From Larix kaempferi (Eukaryota; Streptophyta; Pinopsida; Pinales; Pinaceae), in the NCBI GenBank assembly GCA_027924585.1, contig BSBM01000423.1, positions 2,303,501 through 2,367,500 of the forward strand: a DNA stretch of 64,000 nt. Direction: 5' to 3'. The translations under genes were made by a program, and so were the position numbers. Positions 12,343 to 24,396 of this stretch are shown here, piece after piece. Below the pieces are notes generated by a model. That model had not been told where the DNA came from and did not search any database. It saw nothing but the letters and a program-made list of their open reading frames with translations. Numbering within the stretch: the first letter of the stretch is position 1; the number at the start of each line of letters is the position of its first letter.

Positions 12343-12481
12343 CCCAATTGTCTTCATATTGAATGTTTTGTTATGTCCTATACTTTGAATGCTAGTTTTG
12401 TGTCAGTTGTATGCCACTTTTCATAATAATCTTATTTTTCCTTCTTTTTAGCATAACCTAATTGTACTAATTTTATATTAT

Positions 12482-15182
12482 TTTTTCATGCAGGTTTCAC
12501 TTCTGGTTTCTAGATCGATTTGGAGTTTCAATTGTGGAATATCTAGTTAGTAAGATGTCAAACACTAACCGTGGGAAGAAAACATCAAGACAGAGGGATG
12601 TACTATCATACTTCCAAAAGACTCAATCTAGGAATCCACATTCTATTCATCCCTCAATCTCTTATGAGAAACCTAGTAGTGAGATAGATGTTAACTCTTG
12701 CGACAATGCATCAAATATCCTTACAATGGATGGCATAATAGGTTCCTCTAGTGATCAAATTGAGGCAAATAAAATTTCATCATAAATTGGTGATAAAAAT
12801 GTTGAAGATTTTCCCTTGGAAGGTGACACAATCCCTTCATGGAAAAGGAAAAGAGGCCATGGCCAATGGGACATAGGGAGAGTATTCCAAGCAAGATGGG
12901 TCTCACAATTTCCATTTATTGAACCAATACCTCGAGCAAATGAGAAAGAGACTTCACGAGAAGTTAAATGCATAACATGTAGTTGGAAACTTGGGAGGGC
13001 AGTGAAATTGCAAATGAAGTTAGATACACTAGAGAAGCATGTGGGAAAGGTGTATGTTAAGGAAATTGTAAATCGAAAGGAGAAATCTACTTCTGGATGG
13101 AAATCTATTGAGGAATGTCGACATAGAAAATATGAAGATGAATATAAGAAATTCTTAGTCAGTAAGGGAAAACTTGAGGCAAGTGGAGGAACCATCCTAT
13201 CTCTATTTGGAAAGATGATGGAAATAAATTTGTTATCCAAGGTGATTCAATTGTGCACTGTATTTCAGATCTTATCTAGTGGCCATCCTATGACAGATTA
13301 TCCAAATTATATGAAATATCTCTCTTTTCTTCAAGTGTCAAATTTTCCATCTTCTCATTGGTCTATAACAAATGGTTGGGAATGGGAAAAATATCTAGCC
13401 CAAGTAGAAAAGGAGGACATGAAAGAGAAGATTTCAAATGCTAGGATTTTTTCATTGTCTTTGGATGAAGTTATAGCTATCGATAATACTTCATGGATCT
13501 GCATGAGCATTTATATAGTTAATGACCCTATTAGGAATTCCCGTCTACTTGGGATTCATAAAATGAGTAATAGTTCTACAGCGGAAAATATTTATGAACT
13601 TGTTATTAATAGCTTGAAGGAAAGTGGTGGTATGGATAATTTAATGATTGCCAAAAAGTTGGTATGTGTTGGAGCAGATGGAGCATTAGTAATGCAAGGA
13701 CAAAGTAATGGCCTTTGTGTCAGACTACAATTATCAACTTCACCATATATGCTTGGAATTCATTGCATGGCTCATAGGATGAATCTTGCATTTAAAATAG
13801 TAAGCAAGTTTCCATTAGTTTCAAAAGTTGAAGATCTTGTACATGAGGTTCATGCATACTTTTGTCGTAGTCCCAAACGATTTTTGGAGTTTCAAAAATT
13901 TGCTAACGGTGTTACAAATGGAAAAAAATTATTAAAAGATGTTGATACAAGAAGGATCTCATTGAAGGGACCAGCTCAAAGACTATTCAGTGAGTATGAA
14001 TCCTTGGTAGGGGTGAAGTACGAACATCGCTTCAGTGTAGACAAAGCTCAGGATCTTCTATTTTGACTAAATGATATAGAGACATTATTAACATTGGCTA
14101 GAATGCTTCCTATGCTACATGAAATGAATGTCCTCGTGAAAATGTCTCAGAGTCGCACAATGTATATTGCAGAATACACAAATGCAAGAAAATTAGCGTG
14201 CATTGCATTGGACAATTTGTATATGATGGCAGAGTCTTTTACAGGTCTAAAGTTTATAAGTTGGACTAGGATTATCAATATAGAAAATGTTGATAATTTG
14301 TTGAAGTTTGATGAAAAAGGGATGTTATGTATGGCAGTGCGTGGGTATATGGTTCCATTTCATTATATTCGTAAGATAGGATGAACCACGAAAGAGTGCC
14401 CTGTGTCAAGAGAAGAATTTGACAATGTTGTGATTTCAGTGAGACGTAACATGATAGAAATTGCAAGATCACTAGCATTAGAGATAAGAGAAATATTTCC
14501 TCGAGATCAATTGTTGGAGGCCATGTCTGTGGTATACCCTCAATATTGGAATGCCTATCAAAATAGAAAAACTTGAAGGAAAGACTTTTTAGCAAAAGTA
14601 AAGGTTTTAGCAAACCACTTTTGTGGAGATAAAAAGATACATGGAGAACATATTCAAGGTATTTTAGATGAGGATAAATTGTTTGAACAATCCCAATGAT
14701 TTGGTGAAATGATGTGGGAGCAATTGACAAAATTGGATAATCCTCTAGAATGTGCTGCAATAACAAGGTTATGGACCATTTTAGGTGCTAGCCAATACCT
14801 ACAAGAAAATATATCAGAATATTTCAAATTAGCATATTTATGTCAAACCATGATTTTGGTATCAGTGGAGGATGAGAGAATGTTTAGTGCACTATCCTTC
14901 TTGAAGTCAGAGTTGAGGAACAAGCTTGATAAAAACATGGATACATGTTTAAGAATATATCCAACAAAGTACGACGTTAACAATTTTCCATATGAAAGAG
15001 CACTAGCTCTTTGGCGATCAAATTGTGATAGAAGGGGAGAGAGCAATATAATGAATTGCTTTGATGAACTTGATATGGAACATAATGTTTCCCAAGATCA
15101 TAATGTCAGTTCATCAGGAGAAGATCATGCTCAGAATGTAGAAAATGAGGACCAAGCTGGCAATTTCAAATGGGGGATTTGA
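12482..15182 (+). pseudogene. hAT-superfamily transposase relic
   Basis: An acceptor-like TTTTTTCATGCAG ends at 12493. The first in-frame ATG is at 12555. From there one frame runs to a TGA at 15180 (about 875 codons) with no frameshift but five internal stops: TAA 12783 and TGA 14064, 14382, 14574 and 14697. All are one transition from CAA or CGA. Features in order: a CxxC zinc-finger-like segment (KCITCSW, then DTLEKHVGKV); a first acidic position in LSLDEV; a second in GADGALVM; a CxxH motif (HCMAHR); and a C-terminal hAT dimerisation domain (SVEDERMFSALSFLKSELRN). The layout resembles the plant hAT group related to zinc-finger MYM/ZNF862-like proteins. It would have bound element ends and catalysed cut-and-paste in the nucleus. 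It is now inactive. Confidence 0.88.
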
Positions 15183-15289
15183 AAGTTGATAGACCCCACG
15201 ATTTTAATCTAATTTATTATACATGAAGGGAATGAGGACTCTTATCATGGTATATGTGTTCAATAATCATCGGTGGTGCAAGACTACCA

Positions 15290-15680
15290 TGTCAATTTGA
15301 GGTTTCATTTTAGGTAAAATTATGTCCTATATTTTGTATTTTCGTTGTAACATTAGAGCTACATTTCCTTCATGCATGTTATTTTAAGATTGATGTTTTG
15401 ATATTTAATTAATACATTGTCTCTTTCTTGTGTGTGACAAGAAATGAAGCTAGATTTGATGAAGATGGGACCTATCTCTTTTCACATAGATCACTATATG
15501 TCAATTTGAGGTTGCATTTTAGGTAAAAATGGATTCTATATTTTTTGTTTTTCATTGTAAAATTGATGATTGGAGCTACATTTTCTTGATGTAAGTTATT
15601 TTAGGATTAATGTTTTTAGATTTAACTATTGTATTGTTTCTTTCTTGTTTGTGATAGGAAATAAAGCTGGAATTTGACGA
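15290..15680. repeat. Direct repeat of about 180 bp, period about 207 bp
   Basis: TGTCAATTTGAGGTTTCATTTTAGGTAAAA (about 15292) and its variant at about 15499 begin two copies that continue through GGAGCTACATTT, TTATTTTA and AAGCTNGANTTTGANGAAG. The block follows the hAT stop codon and may be its 3' non-coding region. Confidence 0.7.
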
Positions 15681-16222
15681 AGTTGGTGTTAAAGTTAATG
15701 CAGCTGCGAGAGCCATTCTTTGGGATGATGGAAAATGAGCTCTCAAAAGGATTTGATGCTTTTCTTGTAGTTGGAACACAACATATGATGATTTGCTTGC
15801 AACCAACCAGCCTTTCCCACAATCGGTTCCATTACCTATGAGTCCTCTCTACAAATCTTGTCTCTATTTTTCATAACAGTCAATTTTATTATTACATGGT
15901 AATTTTTATCTTTTTTAGGAAACCTATCGGCATAGAGACTGAAATGAATTAATACCTACAAGAAAACCCAATGCAGTCAAGTGATTTGGGTGACATCTCA
16001 AATTTGATCAAAGTTGGTTGAGAATTATGCAAAGTGTATGTGAATCTATAAGAAATCATAGAAAAGATTAAATTCAGTCAACATTGTTATCAATGATGCC
16101 TTAATTATGTGGTCAAAGTTAGTGGTCAAAGTTAGCATGCTTATCCATGATCACAAGCCTAAACCAATAGTCAAGCCAACCGAAATCAGTGGACAAACTA
16201 AACATGACAAGCCTAAATTAAC

Positions 16223-16869
16223 ATGTCATGACTGGAACTATTCTTTCCAAGCTGATTATCTTACTGTGAGTTACTCTTGATTAATTATGAATTATGTTTT
16301 GCATATTTTATCTTCTTTAGGTCACGGGGTGAGGCTATTGTATTGGAAATATTGAAAGGTTACCAAGCATTCACCTAGGTTTTCAAATACTTGTGCTCTT
16401 TGATATCTGTTTACAAACCTCAAGTAGAATTAAATTCTAGGATGCAAATGTGTTAGTTGATGATGTTGAGGTGTATATAAAATGTTGAAGATTCCAGTTA
16501 GTTGTGTAGGCTTGTGGAGTTCTTCGGGAAGTGGAACCTTTGAATGCATTTCTAGCATCGCTTTGCAAGTTCACATTATGTACTCAAATTGATTTAGATG
16601 GGAGGAGGTAAATACTGATCATATATTTTTGGAGCTTTGGATAATTGATTGCTCCACCTGCTAACTTTTTATTTAGAAAAACTTAGCTGAAATTCATAAC
16701 TTCAACTTGTACCTTGGAATGCTTTGCAATAGTTTAGGTTCTAATATTACAAATGCTTCATGTTAATAATAAAAGCACTGTTGGTGCCTTACCATCTCCT
16801 AAATCAAAACGTACTGAACATGTTTCTTATAAAAAAGACTATGTTGTTCTTACACCAAAGAATGTGCAG
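16223..16869 (+). pseudogene. MON2: MON2 homologue, partial copy 1 (three exons)
   Basis: MON2 is a large DCB/HUS-domain protein related to Sec7 ARF-GEFs but lacking the Sec7 domain. It acts at the trans-Golgi and endosomes. Three exon-like blocks with GT-AG borders match its plant form: 16321-16378 (RGEAIVLEILKGYQAFT, last codon TAG instead of CAG), 16510-16607 (ACGVLREVEPLNAFLASLCK) and about 16738-16869 (ending DYVVLTPKNVQ before a GTAATA donor). Introns are retained, so the copy was made at DNA level. It starts in the intron before the first block and ends soon after the third. The complete protein is well over 1,000 residues, so this is a small internal piece. Confidence 0.82.
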
Positions 16870-17189
16870 GTAATATCACTTTTCTCCTGATGATGAGCGC
16901 AAACCAGGTGGCTTGAAATGTCGAAATAAAATCCATAGAATGCAGAGTTCCTTTCTTTCATCTAAATTCTGTCTGTGTAATGGATGAAGAATGAAAAATT
17001 TTATATTTATGTTTGTGATGTTCTATGTCTTGCTTTTGTTTGATTTTTGAGTATTCGGATAATGTTAAATTATTATTTGGTATGATGAGTGATTTCTGAT
17101 CTTGTCTAATCAAAGTGTTTTTGTATTAAAACAGGGATTTCTATAGCATTGTGAACAAGATTTTCATTTATACTCGATAAGGGGTGTAG

Positions 17190-17935
17190 AAAATGACTCC
17201 TCAAAAGCACGCTAAACTTCAAGGATGTTCAAATGAGCAACAAATAACTAGAGAAACATCTAAGTATTCCATTTAACAACTTTAGGGAAAAGCTTGATGA
17301 GGCCTGCATTGACAAACTCCCACATACCACCACCTCTGATAGATTCCTAACACATTTTCAAATAGGTGGGTCTAACCAGTAACCACATGCCACATCTTCT
17401 GGCCAATAGGCTCTTTTTTTAAATATTGATTTTGACAAGGCTTATGATAGGATTGAATGGGACTTCATCCTTAATATGTTGCATTGGTTAGGATTTGGCT
17501 CCTGTCGCATATCAATGAAGACTCTTTTCATGGGCCTCTGTAAGGATTAGTTTGAATTGAGTACTTTCAAATCCTATTCTTCTACAAATCTCTATTCAGC
17601 AAGGATGTCCTGCCTGAAATTACCTAACAATCTACAGAGGGAAATATTCTTTGCCTAGAGTCTAAGACACATTTGCAGATGCTGTTGGAGCAATTAGTAG
17701 GGAAAAAACAGAGGTCTTTATTAAATGGAAGTTTATAAAACAAGGGAGATAATCCATGATTTGGGCATTTTCTTCGCTATTAAACTTTCTATTGTTGATC
17801 AGTGGAAGTGGATAATAAAGCCATCAACACAATTTGTATGAAGGGCATGATTCAGAACTATTACATGAGTATTCCTTGTTGGGTCAAAAATGCAGCTTCA
17901 GTGACTGGGATAAGTAACCCTATTGTGTAGTACAT
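17190..17935 (+). pseudogene. LINE reverse-transcriptase fragment, copy 1
   Basis: The frame at about 17422 reads NIDFDKAYDRIEWDFI and continues into MLHWLGFGSC, the conserved start of the non-LTR retrotransposon reverse-transcriptase palm. The downstream SIQQGCP-like and FADA-like pieces are in other frames, so the fragment is frameshifted. The YADD catalytic box is not intact. About 740 bp is shared with copies at 19155-19745 and 21660-22370. Confidence 0.8.
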
Positions 17936-18007
17936 AATTTCTAACAAGTTGTCATGGGTCATTGTCTCTTCTCAATTTTTATTGTGTGAAAGTGATGGCC
18001 ATTATAG

Positions 18008-18722
18008 GTGTTGAGTGGAGCATGGATAATGATGCAACCAATGTAGTCGTAGTGGTTGCAAGTGAGGCTCATGCAATCACATTAGCAGCTGAAGGATTTC
18101 TAGGATTTTTTTTTACTGTAGCTACATTGACAGATGAAGTTGTCGAACACGGTGAGGTGGGAGTCGGGACATAGAATTTATGTGCAGGGTGTTTCTCTTC
18201 TTTTCTATTTATATGTATAAGTTGAACTTAAGTCTAATATTTTCCCCATCCTTTAACTATTTGGAAATGATTGATTGTTGCAATTGGACTCTCCTAGATG
18301 TGAGAATAATATGTCATCGGCTAGATTTAGAGGAGAGCTTGCGTCTCTTTGCACTGCTATGGTCAATTTAGTGTGGATAACTATTCTAGAAGCTCTGCCA
18401 TTGATCTTATCAAGGTATGTTTAGATATTATCATCTCCTGACTGGAACAGTCTTTTCCAAGCTGATTATCTCACTGTGAGTTACTCTTGATTAATGATGA
18501 ATTATGTTTGTCATATTTTATCTTCTTTAGGTCACAGGGTGAGGATTTTGTATTGGAAATATTGAAAGGTTACCAAGCATTCACCCAGGTTTTCAAATAC
18601 TTGTGCTCTTTCATATTTGTTTGCAAACCTCAAGTAGAATTAAATTCTAGGATGAAAATGTGTTAGTTGATGATGCTGAGGTGTATATAAAATGTTGAAG
18701 ATTCCAGTTACTTGTGCAGGCT
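18008..18722 (+). pseudogene. MON2: MON2 homologue, partial copy 2 (three exons)
   Basis: Exon 18008-18156 reads GVEWSMDNDATN and SEAHAITLAAEG, then ATLTDEVVEHGE before a GTGGGA donor. Exon 18284-18414 reads LDSPRCENNMSSARF to LPLILSR. Exon 18531-18588 reads SQGEDFVLEILKGYQAFTQ. The order and phases match plant MON2 immediately upstream of the piece in copy 1, with one exon in common. The acceptor before 18284 is mutated to AA, whereas copy 3 keeps AAG. Similarity to copy 1 stops at the acceptor of the next exon (about 18722), where unrelated sequence begins. Confidence 0.82.
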
Positions 18723-19745
18723 CAAACACGGCCTCAAGTGAAGATCAAACATGGTATCTGAACACAGAATTGGGGCAGGTTCTGGAAATTTTTCACTCAA
18801 GTGAAAATTCTCACATCTTAAAGTCTCAATCTAATTGTGCTCCAATGTAACCTACCTTCCAAACTGCTTGCATTGATGGAATGGAAATCATAGGAATATT
18901 TTCAAGCATAAATTCATAAGTCCCAGAATTAACATAGAATACATAAGTACTTGTAAGTGCAAGTATTTGGATCACTTTTAGATGGGATATCTCAGCATAT
19001 AGATTTAGAAGAATAGAATGGAAAAATATCTTCCAAGGCAGTTACAAAGGATAATATGCTCTAATCCAATTTAATCATTTCTGGCTGTCCTCACAACAAA
19101 CACCTTAATCCACTTAGCCAAACTTTTGCTAGCATTTAGTAGGAGACATTGAGGAGAGTGGCAAGACGCTAACTTCCTACCAAATTCCATTTAACGACTT
19201 TAGGGAAAAGCTTGATGAGCCCTGCATTGACAAAATCCCCCATACCACCACCTCTAATAGATTCCTAACACATTTTCAAATAGGTGGGTCTAACCAGTAA
19301 CCACATGCCACATCTTCTGGCCAAAAGGCTCTTTTTTAAAATATTGATTTTGACAAGGCTTATGATAGGATTGAATGGGACTTTATCCTTAGTATGTTGC
19401 ATTGGTTAGGATTTGGCTCCTGTCGCATATCAATGAAGACTCTTTTCATGGGCCTCTGCAAGGATTAGTGTGAATTGAGTACTTTCAAATCCTATTCTTC
19501 TACAAAGCTCTATTCGGAAAGGATGTCCTGCCTGAACTGACCTAGCAATCTGCAAAGGGCAATATTCATTGCCTAGAGTCCAAGACACATTTGCAGATGC
19601 TGTTGGAGCAATTAGTAGGGAAAAAACAGAGGTCTTTATTAAATGGAAGTTTATAAAACATGGGAGATAATCCATGATTTGGGAATTTTCTTTGCTATTA
19701 ATCTTTCTATTGTTGATTAGTAGAAGTGGATAATAAAGCCATCAA
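18120..19745. repeat. Left copy of a 1.6-kb direct repeat (MON2 plus LINE)
   Basis: 18120-19745 and 20647-22255 are colinear over about 1.6 kb (offset about 2,520 bp). They include the MON2 exons, a 430-bp linker starting CAAACACGGCCTCAAGTGAA and the LINE fragment. The shared junctions show that MON2 and LINE were joined before duplication. Copy 1 (16223-17935) shares the MON2 and LINE parts but not the linker. Confidence 0.85.
19155..19745 (+). pseudogene. LINE reverse-transcriptase fragment, copy 2
   Basis: Contains the same IDFDKAYDRIEWDFI motif (from 19343), with the following region frameshifted as in copies 1 and 3. It ends earlier than the other two copies, near the triplets encoding a degenerate EVFIKW segment. 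Confidence 0.78.
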
Positions 19746-20646
19746 CACAATGACAAATGAAGTTGTGGTGGTTGTTGCATTCATTCACGTATGCAATTGG
19801 TTCCTAAGTTGTTCTTTGTGTGTGTTTACCCTCATCATTTGTATCCCTTGTGTTTTTCTCCTCCTTCATACGTTTGTGTTTTTTCATCATTTATCATTAG
19901 GTAGAATCCTATATACATGGAGGTAATTGTGTTTGCAAACAACCCTAACTACAACCAAATTCCTTGCGCATCTCTTCACTCATGCTTGTGTGTTGTTTGT
20001 GTTGTGTGGGAATTTTTGTTCATTCACATTTACCAAGTTCCACCAATGATCATGTATATGATTCTACTAATCGCCTCTCGGTGGATTATCATATGCTTGG
20101 TGGTTTTTTTTGTCATCAAGACTAGGAGGGAATTTGGATTGCCACTGCACCAAATGGCTCATGACCTCTAGAGTCCAATGTTGTCTACTAGCCTCTAGTG
20201 TTCCTTCCATACACATGACATTTACCATTGATTCCTTCATAAATTTCCTTGTGTTTCCATGTTGGGTGTTCATTCTATGTTCGTAGGTTTCCTGTGTGCA
20301 TTTTTATAACTTGGCCTCCATGTCTCCAATGTCTTCTACAGTGATTCCTCCCTTCACATACAAGTTAGGGTTAACTAGGAGATACACATTTTCTTCCTCG
20401 TAACTATAGTCTTTGCATTTTCCTCAATTTGTATACTACTTGCGGTCTAGGGGTAGCTTGCAATATGTTATTCTATGTACGCACTAGATGGCATCGATTT
20501 GTGTGGTGCAAGCAATTTCCATTCTCCTTCCAAATTTACACCCTTATGTCACTTTTTATCTATACATATGGCTTGCAAATGTTGCCTTTATTTTTCTTGT
20601 AAATAAAAAACTATATTACTGCTAAATCACAAAGTACATAGTCTCT
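19746..20646. other. Spacer between MON2/LINE copies 2 and 3
   Basis: About 900 bp present once, interrupting the repeat pattern. Open frames are short and have no recognisable motif. It may be a separate insertion or intron sequence from a donor gene. Confidence 0.5.
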
Positions 20647-21246
20647 GCTACATTGACAGATGAAGCTGTGGAACACGGTGAGGTGGGAGTCGAGACATAG
20701 AATTTATGTGCAGGGTGTCTCTCTTCTTTGCTATTTAGATGTATAAGTTGAACTTAAGTCTAATATTTTCCCCATCATTTAACTATTTGGAAATTATTGA
20801 TTGTTGAAGTTGGACTCTCCTAGATGTGAGAATAATATGTCATCAGCTAGATTTGGAGGAGAGCTTGCATCTCTTTGCACTGCTATGGTCAATTCAGTGT
20901 GGAGAACTATTCTAGAAGCTCTACCATTGATCTTATCGAGGTATGTTTATATATTAGCATGTCATGACTGGAACAGTCTTTTCCAAGTTGATTATCTCAC
21001 TGTGAGTTACTCTTGATTAATGATGAATTCTATTTGGCATACTTTATCTTCTTTAGGTCACATGGTGAGGCTATTGTATTGGAAATATTGAAAGGTTACC
21101 AAGCATTCACCCAGGTTTTCAAATACTTGTGCTCTTTCATATATGTTTGCAAACCTCAAGTAGAATTAAATTCTAGTATGCAAATGTGTTAGTTGATGAT
21201 GCTGATGTGTATATAAAATGTTGAAGATTCCAGTTACTTGTGCAGG
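20647..21246 (+). pseudogene. MON2: MON2 homologue, partial copy 3
   Basis: 20647-20682 is the 3' end of the exon ending ATLTDEAVEHGE. Exon 20810-20940 (131 nt, the same length as in copy 2) reads LDSPRCENNMSSARFGGELA to LPLILSR. Exon 21057-21114 (58 nt) reads SHGEAIVLEILKGYQAFTQ. The 116-nt intron between the last two is the same length as in copy 2. This copy has the better-preserved splice sites and frame, including the AAG acceptor at 20809. It is still only an internal fragment. Confidence 0.82.
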
Positions 21247-21659
21247 CTCAAACACGGCCTCAAGTGAAGATCAAACACGGTATTCGAACACAAAATTGGG
21301 GCAGGTTCTGGAAATTTTCCACTCAAGTGAAAATTATCACATCTTAAAGCCTCAATGTAACTATGCTCCGATGTAACCTACCTTCCGAGCTGCTTGCATT
21401 GATGGAATAGAAAGCATATGAATATTTTCAAGCAGAAATTCATAAGTCCCAGAATAAACATAGCATACATAAGTACTTATAAGTGCAAGTATCTGGATCA
21501 CTTTTAGATGGGATCTCTCAGCATATAGATTTAGAAGAATAGAATGGAAAAATATATTCCAAGGTAGTTACAAAGGATAATATGCTCTAATCCAATTTAA
21601 TCATTTATGGCTGTCCTGACAACCAACACCTTAATCCACCTAGCCAAATTTGGTAGGAG

Positions 21660-22370
21660 ACATTGAGAAGAGTGGCAGGACGTCAACTTCCTACCAAATT
21701 CCATTTAACAACTTTAGGGAGAAGCTTGATGAGGCATGCATTGACAAACTCCCCCATACCACCACCTTTGATAGATTCCTAACACATTTTCAAATAGGTG
21801 GGTCTAACCAGTAACCACATTCCACATCTTCTGGCCAAAAGTCTCTTTTTTTAAATATTGATTTTGACAAGGCTTATGATAGGATTGAATGGGACTTCAT
21901 CCTTAATATGTTGCATTTGTTAGGATTTGGCTCCTGTCACATATCAATGAAGACATGTTTCATGGGCCTCTGCAAGGATTAGTGTGATTTGAGTACTTTC
22001 AAATCCTATTCTTCTACAAAGCTCTATTTAGCAAGGATGTCTTGCCTGAACTGACCTAGCAATCTGCAGAGGGAAATATTCTTTGCGTAGAGTCCAAGAC
22101 ACATTTGCAGACGTTGTTGGAGCAATTAGTAGGGAAAAAACAAAGGTCTTTATTAAATGGAAGTTTATAAAACAGGGGAGATAATCCATGATTTTGGCAT
22201 TTTCTTTGCTATTAAGCTTTCTATTGTTGATCAATGGAAGTGGATAATAAAGCCATCAACACAATTTGTATGAAGGGCATGATTCAGAACTGTTACATGA
22301 GTATTCCTTGTTGGGTCAAAAATGCAGCTTCAATGATTGGGATAAGTAACCCTGTTGTGTAGTACATAAG
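21660..22370 (+). pseudogene. LINE reverse-transcriptase fragment, copy 3
   Basis: IDFDKAYDRIEWDFI recurs from 21857. The copy extends further 3' than copy 2 and matches copy 1 through CAAAAATGCAGCTTCA (about 22316). Frameshifts prevent a single reading frame. Confidence 0.78.
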
Positions 22371-22473
22371 TTTTTCCCTTCTTGATTGATGATTACCATG
22401 GAGTATGAAGGGCATGATTCAAATAGATTTTTGTCAGTGGGACTAACAGGATGGTTAAAAGGAGTTTGTAAGA

Positions 22474-24396
22474 ATGTATGTGGTGTGCTTGCCTGATCTT
22501 GACACACTTAGCCTACACTTTGACAAGATAACTGCACGGTTGAAGAAGTTGAGCTATGGGATTAACATGGAGCATTGTGATCGTGTGTTGGTTGCACAAA
22601 AATTCTATGTTGGTGTTTACAAGGGTGTCACTACCAGTCAGCTAGATGAGTTGGATGCTGAAACTACTGCTGCCATGACTGCAAACCATCCTGATTATGC
22701 AAAGGTAAGTTCTTTCTATTAGAGTTCATTGTCCATTGATGTTTTGGTTTACAATTGTAAGTAATGCAGGCTATGTTACCAGTAAATGGAATAAGGAAGC
22801 TTTTCTGATTCTATTCCCACTTCCATTTTCATTATTGTTTCTATCATTTCTTTGACATTATTGGTACATTGCAAATCAGTTTATGTGCATATTATACATT
22901 TAGATGGGGTATGGGTTCACATTTATTATCACCCGAAACCCTCTAGATCCATTTCTTGTTTTTCTCTCATTTACAATGTTCCTTTTTAAATTTCATATTT
23001 ATGAGAACATAGGATAAGAGTATGGGTAGGTTTTGTCATTTCTTCATGGCACATAGAGGTAAACTAATGAACTTTTACTATGCACCCTCCTAGAGGGTGT
23101 GATTTGTAGGAAATCATGGTGAGAATTCAAGGTTCTAATAAATACATAATTTCATTTGAGCCTTGAACTTTCCTATCTTGAAAATAGAGAAAATATCAAT
23201 GAGACTTTAGCTTGGAAAAAATATAAAAATAGTGATGCTTCATCAGAAGAATATCTTTTCACTTAGGTTTGATGGTTTAATTGGCTCTTTGATTTGCAGT
23301 TGGATGCTAGAATCACAGTTTTCAATCTTCACAAGAATACAAAGAAGTCATTCTCTGAGATGCAAGGGTTTGTATCATTTGTGAGTTTCATTGTAGATGA
23401 CTTCTACAATTGGAGAGAAGCTCTTATTATGTTTGAAAGTATTTTTTTATTGTAGTTAATTATGATGAAGCTTAAGCAAGAAAATGCTCATATATTGCTC
23501 ATGTATTATTATGAGAGTTGTTAACTATAACTTCATTTGTTCACTTCTGTTGGGTGCTTTTACATAATAAAGGAAATGTATGCTCATGTTAATAAACGAT
23601 CTGGTTTGAAGGCTCCTTTGCTAGAAGATGATGTTTATGAAATCATCATGAAGGTTTGGGTTCTATTCTTATATCTTACACTTTCAACAAAAATCATATT
23701 AATTTATTTTTCACAGTCCAATGGTTTTGTAGGTAACTATGCATTTAATAGTTGTCTACCTAGGTGCAGAAATGTGCATGTGTTTGTAAGTCTTGGCTGA
23801 CTATTATTTTGTAAAACTTTCTTATTGATGTTCAGAATGCAGCTCGTTTGGATAGCGAAATCATCTATGATAGGATTTTGATTACAACTATTTTGGTTTT
23901 AAGACATTGGAGAGATCATATCTTTTAAAAACCAATGAAGTTGTTATTGAGAGGCCTCAACATATGTTAATGAGGGTTGTTGTAGGGATCCATAATAATG
24001 ACATTGATTCAACTATCAAAACTTATCATATATTGTCACAACGTTGGTTCACCCATGCTTCTCCTACACTTTTCAACGTTGGGAAACCAAGGCCACAGGT
24101 TGGAACATGCTTTGACAATGACAGCAATTTTATTAATCCATGAAAAATGGTTTTTTATATGCAAAGATTAAAGTGGAATTGATTTTATTATCTTCAAAAT
24201 TTGGGCTCATGTGTGATGGTAGGATCCTGATATGCAGCTGGAGTAAAGTTGGATTTGTATTGTTATTCTCTAGAATCATCTGAATTTTCCTCTCTTTACT
24301 TGGCAAATGAGTAGTTGCTTCCTCGTTTGCATGAAAGATTATAGCATTCAAGGAATATATGATACCCTAAAGGAATGTTCCTCCTTGCAGCTAGGA
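22474..24396 (+). pseudogene. RNR1: Ribonucleotide reductase large subunit, 5' gene fragment
   Basis: Ribonucleotide reductase makes deoxyribonucleotides in the cytosol. Five blocks match the first 220 or so residues of the large subunit. Exon 22474-22704 starts at the native MYVV start and includes HFDKITARLKKLSYG and GVYKGVTTSQLDEL. Exon about 23300-23368 has NLHKNTKKSFSE. Exon 23573-23653 has RSGLKAPLLEDDVYEIIMK. Exon 23836-24098 runs from [13 protein letters not shown] to [15 protein letters not shown] last block at about 24307-24390 has [10 protein letters not shown] and GIYDTLKEC. Introns are present (595 nt for the first), so it is a DNA-level copy. A 1-nt deletion near 23875 shifts exon 4, the acceptor before the last block is lost, and residues 5-11 differ from the usual sequence. 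The catalytic region is absent. Confidence 0.9.

Noticed and set aside
16321-16869. BIG-type ARF-GEF as the source of these exons
   Set aside because: The neighbouring exon in copy 2 (SEAHAITLAAEG, ATLTDEVVEHGE) fits MON2, not the Sec7-containing BIG proteins.
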